A DNA stretch of 64,000 bases from an uncultured Bacillaceae bacterium (GTDB lineage Bacteria; Bacillota; Bacilli; Bacillales; Cytobacillaceae), in NCBI GenBank assembly GCA_937995745.1, contig CALKIU010000070.1, forward strand, positions 52,302 to 116,301, written 5' to 3'. The notes under the pieces are model-generated. The model did no database searches. It worked only from the letters and a program-made list of their open reading frames with translations, and was not told where the DNA came from. The translations under genes were made by a program, and so were the position numbers. Position 1 is the stretch's first letter; each line of letters opens with the position of its first letter. Of the stretch, positions 26,346-34,717 are shown piece after piece.

Positions 26346-26836
26346 TATCTATCATCGTGGCTATGGCGGAAAACCGCGTAATCGGCAGCAATAACGAATT
26401 GCCGTGGCGCCTTCCGGAAGATTTGAAATATTTTAAGCGGGTCACGATGGGCCACCCGATCATAATGGGAAGGAAGACTTTTGAATCGATTGGCCGCCCT
26501 CTTCCCGGCCGGGAAAATATTGTCATTTCCACGCAAGAAGATTATGTGGCGGAGGGCTGCACGGTCTTGCACAGCGTCGAAGAAGTGATGGCATTACAAG
26601 GAAAGAATCCCGGGGAAGAATATTTTGTGATCGGAGGGGCAGAGGTTTATAAAGCGCTCTTGCCTTTCGCAGACCGTCTTTATATTACTTTTATTTATGA
26701 AGATTTTGAGGGGGATACTGTATTCCCTCCATTCAATATGAAAGAATGGGAATTGGTTTCAAGAGAAAAAGGGTTAAAAAATGAGGAAAATCCTTACGAT
26801 TATGAGTTTCTTGTGTATGAAAGAAAAAGGGCCTGA
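26342..26836 (+). CDS. dfrA: Dihydrofolate reductase
   Basis: NADPH-dependent reduction of dihydrofolate. 164 residues beginning MISIIVAMAENRVIGSNNELPW (the substrate loop and catalytic acidic region follow), with GRKTFESIGRPLPGRENIV for NADPH binding and FVIGGAEVYKALLP. Its start overlaps the thyA stop, so translation is coupled. Confidence 0.97.
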   Translation: MISIIVAMAENRVIGSNNELPWRLPEDLKYFKRVTMGHPIIMGRKTFESIGRPLPGRENIVISTQEDYVAEGCTVLHSVEEVMALQGKNPGEEYFVIGGAEVYKALLPFADRLYITFIYEDFEGDTVFPPFNMKEWELVSREKGLKNEENPYDYEFLVYERKRA

Positions 26837-26866
26837 TGCAAACAGATTGGCCCGTTTCCCGGTCAA

Positions 26867-26898
26867 AAGCTGTCTTTCCCCGGAAAGGCAGCTTTTTA
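26867..26898 (+). terminator. Terminator of thyA-dfrA
   Basis: AAAAGCTG(T)CTTT - CCCCGG - AAAGGCAGCTTTT stem and T run. Confidence 0.7.
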
Positions 26899-27142
26899 AT
26901 AAGAACAAATTCCCTTTATCCATACGGCAGGAGCGACCTAACAGCCCCGGCGCGCGGACTTTCCCGGTTCCGGAAAACGATGGACACCGTAGTGCTTTCT
27001 TTTTCCGGAAAAAATTTTCGAACGATGGCCCGATTGCAAAAAACGTTGGTGATGAATGGCGAAAAGGCCTGGAACAAAGCAAATTCAGCATAATCAAAAT
27101 ATAAATTTTAATCAAATTTATCTATGAAATTTTATAGAACAG
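26899..27142. other. Intergenic stretch dfrA-ilvA
   Basis: Open frames here lack ribosome sites and resemble nothing known. The stretch becomes A+T-rich from about 27090, where the ilvA promoter begins. Confidence 0.4.
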
Positions 27143-27151
27143 TGTTATAAT
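27143..27151 (+). promoter_or_regulatory. ilvA extended -10 promoter
   Basis: TGTTATAAT, a perfect extended -10 about 40 bases before the ilvA start. The -35 region is weak. No T-box or leader terminator is seen in the short leader. Confidence 0.45.
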
Positions 27152-27192
27152 TTTAAAATTAGATCAACAAGGGGAAGGAACGAGGGAAAGGT

Positions 27193-28461
27193 ATGGAACA
27201 AGAAGCGAAGAGGAATAAATGGGTGCATTTGGAAGATATTGTGATTGCTTATCAAAATTTGAAGGATGTCGTTATCCACACACCGTTGCAGAAAAATGAG
27301 CGGTTGTCGGAAAAATACGAGTGTAACGTGTATTTGAAAAGAGAAGATTTGCAAGTTGTCCGTTCGTTTAAATTAAGGGGAGCGTATTACAAAATAAAAA
27401 CGCTTAGTAAAGAACAGTTGAAAAACGGCGTTGTTTGCGCCAGTGCAGGGAATCATGCCCAGGGAGTGGCATATGCATGCAGGCATCTCGGCGTAAACGG
27501 AAAAATTTTCATGCCGTCGACGACACCGAAGCAAAAAGTGAGCCAAGTAAAATTGTTCGGGAAAGACAGTATTGAAATTGTTCTTGTCGGGGATACTTTT
27601 GATGATTCTTATGAAGAGGCCGTCAAATGCGCGGAAAAGGAAGGCCGCACATTCATCCATCCGTTTGATGATGAAAAAGTCATTGCCGGCCAAGGAACGG
27701 CGGCTGTGGAAATTTTAAATGATTGTGAAGAACCGATCGATTACGTGTTTGCCAGCATTGGCGGCGGCGGATTGATGTCCGGATTGTCTACATACATAAA
27801 AGCGCTCTCGCCGGAAACGAAAATGATTGGTGTGGAACCGCTCGGTGCCCCATCGATGAAGGCGGCAATTGAAAATAATAAAGTGACGACCCTCAAAGAA
27901 ATTGACAAATTTGTTGACGGGGCGGCGGTAAAGACTGTCGGCGAGAAAACGCTGGACATTTGCAAAGAATTGCTTGAAGACATTGTTGTCGTTCCCGAAG
28001 GAAAAGTGTGCACCACGATTTTGGAACTTTACAACGAACACGCGATTGTGGCAGAACCGGCCGGTGCTTTATCCATTGCCGCGCTTGATTTTTACAAAGA
28101 TAAGATAAAAGGTAAGAACGTTGTTTGCATATTGAGCGGAGGCAATAATGATATCGGCCGCATGCAGGAAATCAAGGAACGTTCTTTGCTCTATGAAGGA
28201 TTGCTTTATTATTTCATTGTCAACTTCCCGCAGAGGGCAGGCGCATTGAGAGAGTTTCTGGATGAAGTTCTCGGACCGGAAGATGACATTACAAGATTTG
28301 AGTACACGAAGAAAAACAACAAAGAAAGCGGTCCGGCCTTGGTAGGCATTGAATTGAGAAGACCGGAGGATTACCCTGCGCTGCTCAAACGAATGGATAA
28401 AAAAGGCTTCCCCTATATTGAAGTGAACAAAGATATGGCTTTGTTTAATTTGTTGATTTAA
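27193..28461 (+). CDS. ilvA: Threonine dehydratase, biosynthetic
   Basis: PLP enzyme making 2-oxobutanoate from threonine, first step of isoleucine synthesis. The PLP lysine is Lys60 in VRSFKLRGAY. Other PLP-site motifs: SAGNHAQG and GGGGLMSG. The C-terminal ACT-like regulatory domain (LYYFIVNFPQRAGALREFL) binds isoleucine for feedback control. 422 residues, the same as B. subtilis IlvA, which also maps near thyB-dfrA. Confidence 0.97.
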   Translation: MEQEAKRNKWVHLEDIVIAYQNLKDVVIHTPLQKNERLSEKYECNVYLKREDLQVVRSFKLRGAYYKIKTLSKEQLKNGVVCASAGNHAQGVAYACRHLGVNGKIFMPSTTPKQKVSQVKLFGKDSIEIVLVGDTFDDSYEEAVKCAEKEGRTFIHPFDDEKVIAGQGTAAVEILNDCEEPIDYVFASIGGGGLMSGLSTYIKALSPETKMIGVEPLGAPSMKAAIENNKVTTLKEIDKFVDGAAVKTVGEKTLDICKELLEDIVVVPEGKVCTTILELYNEHAIVAEPAGALSIAALDFYKDKIKGKNVVCILSGGNNDIGRMQEIKERSLLYEGLLYYFIVNFPQRAGALREFLDEVLGPEDDITRFEYTKKNNKESGPALVGIELRRPEDYPALLKRMDKKGFPYIEVNKDMALFNLLI

Positions 28462-28611
28462 AAGAAAGGAGATTTGTCACATTTAAGAAATTTTTTTCTA
28501 AAATGTGAAAATCCTATGAACAATCGTCGTTTTTCCCCATAATGACCTTAAAAAATACTATAATCTTATTGTCATCATACGTAATTAGGACCATAAAGGA
28601 GTTGTGAATAG

Positions 28612-28857
28612 ATGCTGTCAAACATTGGCATTCCCGGCCTGATTCTCATATTGGTGATCGCATTGATTATTTTCGGGCCGAAAAAGCTTCCTGAAATCGG
28701 CAGGGCATTTGGCCAAACGCTCCGGGAGTTTAAAAAGTCAACCCGCGAATTAACGAGCGATGTGGTGGAAGAAATTGAAGAAGTGAAAAAAGATGTAACA
28801 AAAGTGACGAAAGATGTGAAAGAAACAGTCGAAGACGCCGCGAAGGTCACAAAATAA
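28612..28857 (+). CDS. tatA: Twin-arginine translocase subunit TatA
   Basis: Pore-forming subunit of the Tat pathway. 81 residues: one N-terminal membrane helix (GLILILVIALIIF), the FGPKKLPEIG hinge, an amphipathic helix (LREFKKSTREL) and a long acidic/basic repeat tail (EEVKKDVTKVTKDVKETVED). Good AAAGGAG site. tatC follows 92 bases later. Confidence 0.95.
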   Translation: MLSNIGIPGLILILVIALIIFGPKKLPEIGRAFGQTLREFKKSTRELTSDVVEEIEEVKKDVTKVTKDVKETVEDAAKVTK

Positions 28858-28949
28858 GGTGTGAGATGTAATGTCTTGCACCTTTTTCATCAAACTGAAC
28901 AAAGGGGTTCCCTTGTTTCAGTAACATCACCGTTTGGCAGGGGAAATGT

Positions 28950-29729
28950 ATGGAAGATAAGGAATTAAATCTTGTTGAGCATTTAGATGAATTACGGAAC
29001 AGGCTGATTAAAACCGTTATTGCATTCATTGTTTTTTTTGTTGTCGGATTTATTTTTGTGGAAGAAATATATAACTGGTTCGTCCGAGATTTGGACGTCA
29101 AACTGATTGTTCTCGGTCCGAGCGATATTATTTGGATTTATTTTATGCTGGCTACCGTTGTCGCGATTGCAGGAACGATTCCCGTTTTGGCCTTTGAGAT
29201 TTGGCTGTTTGTCAGGCCGGCTCTGAAACCGAATGAACGGAAAATCACGCTTTCTTATGTGCCTGCTCTTTTTATTTTATTTATTCTCGGATTAGTTTTT
29301 GGTTATTTTGTCATCTTCCCAATCATCATGCAGTTCTTGATTGAGCTGGGCGGAGAAATGGTGGCCACCGCATTTACGGCGGAAAAATATTTCCGTTTTA
29401 TCATGTATACAACCCTTCCTTTTGGTGTTTTATTCGAACTGCCCGTAGTGGCGATGTTTTTGACGTCGTTGGGGATCATTAACCCTTACCGGCTGCAAAA
29501 AGTCAGGAAATACGCTTATTTTATATTAATCGTTATAGCGGTAATCCTTTCGCCTCCGGACCCGATGTCAGACATTATCGTTTCTGTCCCGCTGATTGTT
29601 TTATATGAAATCAGCATAAACGTTTCTAAAATCGCCTATAAACGGAAACTGAAAAAGGAAGAAGAATGGGAACGCCAATTTGCGGCGGAGAATACACCGC
29701 TGCCGGCGGAAAATAACGAAGAAAAATAA
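28950..29729 (+). CDS. tatC: Twin-arginine translocase subunit TatC
   Basis: Receptor for twin-arginine signal peptides, six membrane helices. 259 residues with the conserved HLDELRNRL at the N-terminus, a P-loop-like region before FLIELGGEMV, and FGVLFELPV in the third cytoplasmic-side segment. A tatA-tatC pair, the minimal Gram-positive system. No Tat substrate gene is adjacent, so the substrate cannot be inferred from context. Confidence 0.97.
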   Translation: MEDKELNLVEHLDELRNRLIKTVIAFIVFFVVGFIFVEEIYNWFVRDLDVKLIVLGPSDIIWIYFMLATVVAIAGTIPVLAFEIWLFVRPALKPNERKITLSYVPALFILFILGLVFGYFVIFPIIMQFLIELGGEMVATAFTAEKYFRFIMYTTLPFGVLFELPVVAMFLTSLGIINPYRLQKVRKYAYFILIVIAVILSPPDPMSDIIVSVPLIVLYEISINVSKIAYKRKLKKEEEWERQFAAENTPLPAENNEEK

Positions 29730-29745
29730 CTGGCTAAATGGCATG

Positions 29746-29776
29746 AAACCCGGATCCTGTGAGGCGCCGGGTTTTT
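29746..29776 (+). terminator. Terminator after tatC
   Basis: AAACCCGG / CCGGGTTT stem followed by T residues. Confidence 0.8.
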
Positions 29777-29916
29777 GCCATTTTGAAGATGCCGTTAACT
29801 CCCTGTCTTTTTTGAAAACAGATACAAAAATTTCTTCCTTTAATAAGAAAAAAGAGACTTTCGGCGGAGAATGAGATATAATGTAATTAAAGCGGTTAAA
29901 AAAGAGGATTGATATT

Positions 29917-30168
29917 TTGCTTTTTAAGACCTTGGAGTTCAAAAATATCGTTGGACAGAAGGTAACAGTGATTGAGATTCCTGTTTTGAGCAGGAGCAGT
30001 CCGAATTACAACTTAATTCAGCACCGGCTTCAAATGTTCATTACATGTTTGTACAATAAAGAAAAAGCTAAGGGGTGTTATTCTTTCAGGGTGTATTTGA
30101 AGAGAGTGTTGAAATGGCCGGTTTATGAGGAGATTTTTAAATCAGAACAATTGAAAAGCAATGCTTAG
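29917..30168 (+). CDS. Hypothetical small protein
   Basis: An 83-residue basic protein (LFKTLEFKNIVGQKVTVIEI...) with a TTG start eight bases after AAAGAGGA and its own terminator downstream, so the gene looks real. It has no membrane segment and no recognisable motif. The N-terminal 25 residues look like a beta hairpin and the rest is helical. I do not recognise it. Confidence 0.6.
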   Translation: MLFKTLEFKNIVGQKVTVIEIPVLSRSSPNYNLIQHRLQMFITCLYNKEKAKGCYSFRVYLKRVLKWPVYEEIFKSEQLKSNA

Positions 30169-30182
30169 CTTGTTTAACGATA

Positions 30183-30217
30183 AAATACCGGTTTGATGCC
30201 GGTATTTTTTGTTTTTA
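30183..30217 (+). terminator. Terminator after small hypothetical gene
   Basis: AAATACCGG / CCGGTATTT stem and TTTTGTTTTT tail. Confidence 0.85.
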
Positions 30218-30555
30218 CGGCGGAGAGGCCGATGACCGTGCGGGCAAAACAGGCTGCCTGAAGGCAATGGGGAGGTTGAAGAAAGAGCAGGCTGAAAATT
30301 GCCTTTTACGTTTGCATCTCCGTAGGCGGGAAAGCTTATCGTGATCCGGAAAAGAAATGAAGGGCAATGCCGGTTTTGAACGGCTTTGCAGCTCTGTTTT
30401 AAACGTTCGCGCCCGCTGCGCAAGTAAGGAGCAATATTCCCGGCAAACGGAATTACTTTTACAAATAATGTAAATTTTAGGAGGAATTTCTATATTATAG
30501 GTCGAACTGATATGCATGACGGAAATTTTTGATTAAGGAAGAGATGGCATGCGCA
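30218..30555. other. Intergenic stretch before the sensor kinase
   Basis: No convincing gene. A GGAGG at 30481-30485 is not followed by a usable long frame. It probably carries the kinase promoter, which I could not place. Confidence 0.4.
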
Positions 30556-31932
30556 ATGAGAAGGAACGTCAGAAAACTCGGCCGTTCATCCCGTTTTTTC
30601 TTTCTATTCTTAGTCATAAGTTTGTTTTTGTTTTTATTTGTCGTCTTTGCCGTTCAAAAAAGTCACAACCGGGCGCTTTTGACAGAACAGTTGAGCGCCT
30701 TTGCGGCAGCTTTGAGCACAGCCATCCCGCCGGAACATGTGCACAAAATTTTGCAGCAGAAATCCGCCGATCATTCTTCATACAAAATCATTACCGAAAG
30801 GCTTGAACAATTGGAAAGAGAGCTTCCGGCAAACTACCGGGCGGAAATTGTACATTTTTCGGGAGATGAAGCGTTTCTTCTCGTGCCGTCTGTTCAAGAC
30901 CGAAACCGCACCCCGTTTGCAAAATTTTCTCCATCCGAAGAATACATGAGAGCGATTGGACAAGCGGCCCAATCCCGGGAGGTTGTGTGCAGCCAAATTT
31001 ACAAGAACGGCGGTTCATCTTATGTGACAGTGTTTGCACCGATCGTTGACGAAAAGGAGGCCGTAGAGGCCGCTCTTGCCATCCAAGCGGACATTCGCCA
31101 TTGGCAAACGGCGGAAAGAAAGCAAAACGTCATATTGTTTTTACTTTTTGCACTTCTGATGGCGGGCCTGTATTTTTTCTATAAACATGAAACCAAAAAA
31201 GTTCTCCGGTTCGGAGTTCAAAAAACGAAAGAATTGGAGCAGCTGCAAATGGCGGAAAAAATGAACGCCATCGCCCAACTGGCCGCTTCCGTTGCCCACG
31301 AGATACGAAATCCATTGACAGTGGTCAAAGGGTTTTTGCAAATATTTTTGTCGAAAGAAAAACTGACGGCAGAAGAACATACATATGTAAAATTGATGAT
31401 TGAAGAAATGAACCGTGCAGAATCGATTATTAATGATTATTTGTCACTGGCCAAGCCGGATATCAAAGAAACAGAAAAGTTCTCCGCCGGGCAATTTGCC
31501 TGCAAAGTGATGGGGATTATCCATTCGTATGCCATGATGGCGAAAAACATAGAAATTAAAACGATTGTTGAGGAAGAATTTGATCTACTTTGCAATAAAA
31601 ACGAACTCAGGCAAGTATTAATCAACATATTAAAAAACGGCATTGAAGCGATGAAGGACGGCGGAACCCTTACTTTAAGGGTTTACAAAGATTCGCGGTA
31701 CGGCATTTTTGAAGTCCGCGATACGGGGGTTGGAATGACAAAAGAAGAGCTTAAACAGCTGGGAATGCCTTATTTTACGCGCAAGGAAAAGGGAACCGGC
31801 ATCGGTTTGACGGTTTGTTGGCAAATCATATCCAGAATGAACGGAAAAATTGAAGTGGAAAGCGAGAAAGGGAAGGGAACGGTTTTCCGCATCAAAGTGC
31901 CTTTGGAGAAGGGAGAGGTGTCCGGCAGCTAA
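30556..31932 (+). CDS. Orphan sensor histidine kinase, sporulation-kinase-like
   Basis: Membrane kinase of about 458 residues with two membrane helices (near residues 13-33 and 195-212) bracketing an extracytoplasmic region, then HisKA and HATPase domains. The phospho-accepting His is about residue 248 in VAHEIRNPLTVVKGFLQ, the H-box form of KinA/KinB/KinE-type kinases that feed Spo0A. N-box LRQVLINILKNGIEAM, G1 DTGVGM and G2 GTGIGL are intact. No response regulator is adjacent. The start is uncertain: ATG 30556, ATG 30544 and TTG 30529 are in frame; the SD-like AAGGAAGAG favours 30556. Confidence 0.85.
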   Translation: MRRNVRKLGRSSRFFFLFLVISLFLFLFVVFAVQKSHNRALLTEQLSAFAAALSTAIPPEHVHKILQQKSADHSSYKIITERLEQLERELPANYRAEIVHFSGDEAFLLVPSVQDRNRTPFAKFSPSEEYMRAIGQAAQSREVVCSQIYKNGGSSYVTVFAPIVDEKEAVEAALAIQADIRHWQTAERKQNVILFLLFALLMAGLYFFYKHETKKVLRFGVQKTKELEQLQMAEKMNAIAQLAASVAHEIRNPLTVVKGFLQIFLSKEKLTAEEHTYVKLMIEEMNRAESIINDYLSLAKPDIKETEKFSAGQFACKVMGIIHSYAMMAKNIEIKTIVEEEFDLLCNKNELRQVLINILKNGIEAMKDGGTLTLRVYKDSRYGIFEVRDTGVGMTKEELKQLGMPYFTRKEKGTGIGLTVCWQIISRMNGKIEVESEKGKGTVFRIKVPLEKGEVSGS

Positions 31933-31997
31933 AAGCGGGCGCTGACATGTTTCGCAAATTATGTTTATAAAAAATAATTTGCTGGAAAGGTGATGAC

Positions 31998-32585
31998 GTG
32001 AAATTTAGTCGGGTTTTCGGTCTGTTGCTTTTCGGTCTGTTGTTGATGGTTGCCGGGTGCAGTCAGGGGATTAAAGGAGCCAAAAATTGGCCGGTGGAAG
32101 ATTTTACGTTCATCAATCAAGAAGGAGAATCGTTCGGACTGAAAGATTTAAAAGGAAAAGTGTGGGTGGCCAACTTCATTTTTACCAATTGCGAAACGGT
32201 GTGTCTGCCGATGACGGCCAATATGGTTCAGTTGCAGAATTTATTAAAGGAAGAGAACATTACCGGTGTAGAGCTTGTTTCCTTTTCGGTAGATCCGGAA
32301 GTGGATACACCTGATGCATTGAAGAAATTTGGCGAACATTTTTCTGCCGATTTTGACAATTACAATTTTCTGACCGGTTACGATCAGGAGTTTATCGAAG
32401 AATTTGCGAGAGAAAATTTTAAAGAGCTCGTTGATAAGCCTGAAAATGATGATCAAGTGATTCATGGCACAAGATTTTATCTTATGGACCAAGAAGGAAG
32501 AATAGTGAAGTATTATTCCGGATTAAGCGACATTCCTTTTGAAGAAATTATTGACGATATAAAAAAATTGCAAAATCAAAAATGA
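31998..32585 (+). CDS. ypmQ: SCO1/SenC-family copper chaperone lipoprotein
   Basis: Membrane-anchored thioredoxin-fold protein that delivers copper to the CuA centre of cytochrome oxidase. Lipobox VAGC with Cys21, copper ligands Cys65 and Cys69 (NCETVC) and His156 (VIHGTRF). 195 residues. GTG start after AAAGGTGATGA. It is followed by ypmR and ypmS as in B. subtilis, but a terminator separates it from them. Confidence 0.94.
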   Translation: MKFSRVFGLLLFGLLLMVAGCSQGIKGAKNWPVEDFTFINQEGESFGLKDLKGKVWVANFIFTNCETVCLPMTANMVQLQNLLKEENITGVELVSFSVDPEVDTPDALKKFGEHFSADFDNYNFLTGYDQEFIEEFARENFKELVDKPENDDQVIHGTRFYLMDQEGRIVKYYSGLSDIPFEEIIDDIKKLQNQK

Positions 32586-32612
32586 AGACCTGCCGGGCGG
32601 GGTCTTTTTCTT
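32585..32612 (+). terminator. Terminator after SCO1 gene
   Basis: AAGACC / GGTCTT stem with a 10-base loop and a T-rich tail, beginning at the stop codon. Confidence 0.65.
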
Positions 32613-32740
32613 TTTCTGAAAACCGGAACCATTGCCGGAACGGCTCCTTTAATGCAGAAGTATGAAAATGAAGCTGCGGATCACGTTAAGTCAACGGAAA
32701 AACTGAAAAATATGCACTTTTGCCAAAAGAGGCATGTATG

Positions 32741-33628
32741 ATGATAAAAAGATGGGATCATTTGAAAGAAGGTGGAACTTTGAGAGGAAAAATCGCTGCG
32801 GTCGCACTTTTGATATTATTCCTTGCCGCTTCTTGCTTTCCCGGCGATTCAACCGTGAGCCATCTGAGCGGGCGGGAGACTCCTTCCCTTGGATTCAAAA
32901 AGGAAGTGCCGGCAGATTTTATTCCCCGGGTGTATAAAGTCGTCGCCATTGGCGATTCGTTGACAAAAGGAGTGGGAAGCAGCACAAAAAAGGACGGATA
33001 TATATCCTTTTTGCGTGACCTTCTGGAAAAGGAAAAAGGCATAAAAGAAGCGGTTATTTCCAATTTTGCCGTCAGCGGAAACCGGACCTTCCAACTTCTC
33101 AGCCAACTGAAGGAAGAGGAAATTCAACAGGCGATCCGTGACGCGGATATGGTGTTGATGACAATCGGCGGCAATGACCTAATGCACGTCGTCCGAGAAA
33201 ATTTTTCCGGTTTGATGCTTGAACATTTTGCGCGGGAAAAAGAAGAATATGAAAAAAATTTTTCGGCTCTCATCCGTGCCATCCGTAAAATAAATGACAA
33301 GGCCGCCATTTGCATGATCGGCTTGTACAATCCGTATCACGAGTATTTTTCCCACATTGAAGAAATTGATATCATCATTTCGGAATGGAATGAAGCCAGC
33401 AAACGGATTTTAGAGCAGCATCCCAATACTTTTTTTGTCGATATCTCCCAAACTTTTGAAAAACACGGAGACGAGCTCTTGCATGAGAAAGATTATTTTC
33501 ATCCGAATGACAAAGGGTATAAAATAATTGCTGAACATGTATATTCGGTTTTAAAAGAGCGCCCTTTGGACGGGGGCCGCGGCCATTTTGCGTCAGATGG
33601 TGAGGAGCAGGCGGAAAATGAAAAATAA
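32741..33628 (+). CDS. ypmR: GDSL/SGNH-family lipase-esterase, lipoprotein
   Basis: Secreted SGNH hydrolase. Catalytic Ser in AIGDSLTKG, block III IGGNDLM, and the DxxH motif in KDYFHPNDKGY. The signal peptide ends in a lipobox LAASC, so the protein is probably anchored outside the membrane. The start is uncertain: ATG 32741 follows AAAGAGG by 8 bases, and TTG 32780 follows AAGGTGG and gives a shorter, classical lipoprotein signal. Its end overlaps the ypmS start, so the two are coupled. Confidence 0.9.
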   Translation: MIKRWDHLKEGGTLRGKIAAVALLILFLAASCFPGDSTVSHLSGRETPSLGFKKEVPADFIPRVYKVVAIGDSLTKGVGSSTKKDGYISFLRDLLEKEKGIKEAVISNFAVSGNRTFQLLSQLKEEEIQQAIRDADMVLMTIGGNDLMHVVRENFSGLMLEHFAREKEEYEKNFSALIRAIRKINDKAAICMIGLYNPYHEYFSHIEEIDIIISEWNEASKRILEQHPNTFFVDISQTFEKHGDELLHEKDYFHPNDKGYKIIAEHVYSVLKERPLDGGRGHFASDGEEQAENEK

Positions 33629-34208
33629 ATGGAAAACGTTGTTTTTTATTCTTTTCGGAGCGAATGCGCTTATAATCATTCTCTTGTCCATCTTTATCTT
33701 TGTCTTGCCCGGGGAAGAACCCCCTTCCCGTCCGGACCGGGAAACGGGGGACTTGATGGTGCCGTTTACGGTTGAGACAAACAAAGCGGATGTTTCCAAA
33801 GTGATTAACCTTTACATTGAGGAGGAGGCCGGGGAAAGCCCCGTTGATTATCGTATATTCCTGACCGAGGCGGTAGAACTGTACGGAATGGTTGAAGTGT
33901 TCGCCACCGCAATCGACTTTAAGATGACTTTTGAACCTGAGGTCGTGGAGGACGGCAACCTGTTGCTAAAACAAAAATCAATGTCTCTTGGCGGCCTCCC
34001 CATCCCGGTCGAATATGTCTTAAAATTTATCAAAGACTATTATCCCGTCCCTGACTGGGTTGAGATAGACCCTGCAAACAGGGCTGTGCATGTGGGATTA
34101 ATGGATATGGAGACAAAAAGCGGCATGAAAATCGCCGCAGAAAAATTTGATTTGAGAAACGATGAAATCCGCTTTAAAATTTTTATTCCCGGAAAAGACG
34201 GCCAATGA
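33618..34208 (+). CDS. ypmS: YpmS family membrane-anchored protein (DUF2140)
   Basis: A 196-residue protein with one N-terminal membrane anchor (LFFILFGANALIIILLSIFIF) and an extracytoplasmic domain of the YpmS/DUF2140 type (ending KFDLRNDEIRFKIFIP). Function unknown; constant partner of YpmR, which suggests a joint envelope or lipid role. The ATG at 33618 follows GAGGAG and lies inside the end of ypmR (11-base overlap). Confidence 0.88.
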   Translation: MKNKWKTLFFILFGANALIIILLSIFIFVLPGEEPPSRPDRETGDLMVPFTVETNKADVSKVINLYIEEEAGESPVDYRIFLTEAVELYGMVEVFATAIDFKMTFEPEVVEDGNLLLKQKSMSLGGLPIPVEYVLKFIKDYYPVPDWVEIDPANRAVHVGLMDMETKSGMKIAAEKFDLRNDEIRFKIFIPGKDGQ

Positions 34209-34222
34209 AGCCGTCTTTTTTT
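34193..34222 (+). terminator. Terminator overlapping the ypmS stop codon
   Basis: AAAAGACGGC / GCCGTCTTTT with the TGA in the loop, followed by T residues. Confidence 0.8.
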
Positions 34223-34346
34223 CATGTAAAGCCGCGGCGCGCGGCCGTCCGGAAAATTTCTTCGGGGACGATGGGCAAAAACACATGCAGGACAAGCGCC
34301 TGTTTCATAATTTAAGGTGACAAGTAATATGAAGGAGTGGATGTTC

Positions 34347-34502
34347 ATGCATCACGGAACAGGCGTATATGGTTATGACCCTTGCTGTTTCCCTTATCCG
34401 TACGGCGGCTGGTGGGGAGGCGGCGGATATGGAGGCGGATTTGCATTAATTGTCGTCTTGTTTATCTTGTTAATTATTATCGGTGCCAGTTATGTAAGAT
34501 AA
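34347..34502 (+). CDS. YjcZ-family small sporulation membrane protein
   Basis: A 51-residue protein: an aromatic/Gly-rich N-terminus (YGYDPCCFPYPYGGWWGGGG) then a single membrane helix ending FILLIIIGASYVR. This layout, Gly-rich head then FALIVVLFILLIIIG, is that of the YjcZ family of tiny Bacillus sporulation proteins. The ATG at 34347 is 9 bases after AAGGAG; an ATG at 34341 is too close. Confidence 0.85.
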   Translation: MHHGTGVYGYDPCCFPYPYGGWWGGGGYGGGFALIVVLFILLIIIGASYVR

Positions 34503-34520
34503 AAAGAGCATTTTTAAAAT

Positions 34521-34576
34521 AAAGCTGTCCCTTCGGTGGGAGAATTACCTTCCCGCCGCCCGGGACAGCTTTTGTT
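34521..34576 (+). terminator. Long-stem terminator after the YjcZ-like gene
   Basis: AAAGCTGTCCC pairs with GGGACAGCTTT over a 30-base arm-rich loop, followed by TTTTG. Confidence 0.6.
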
Positions 34577-34633
34577 ATGGAAAATTTTCGAACGTTAACA
34601 GAGATATGTCCGGCAAGGTTCGGATATTTGTCG

Positions 34634-34662
34634 TTGAACTCCTAGTTGTTGTTTGATATAGT
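34634..34662 (+). promoter_or_regulatory. Promoter of the FAD dehydrogenase gene
   Basis: TTGAAC (34634-34639), 17-base spacer, TATAGT (34657-34662). Confidence 0.6.
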
Positions 34663-34717
34663 AACCGGGGGCTGGATGATAGCTTTAGAGTTCGGAAGCC
34701 CCGTGGAGGAATGAAAA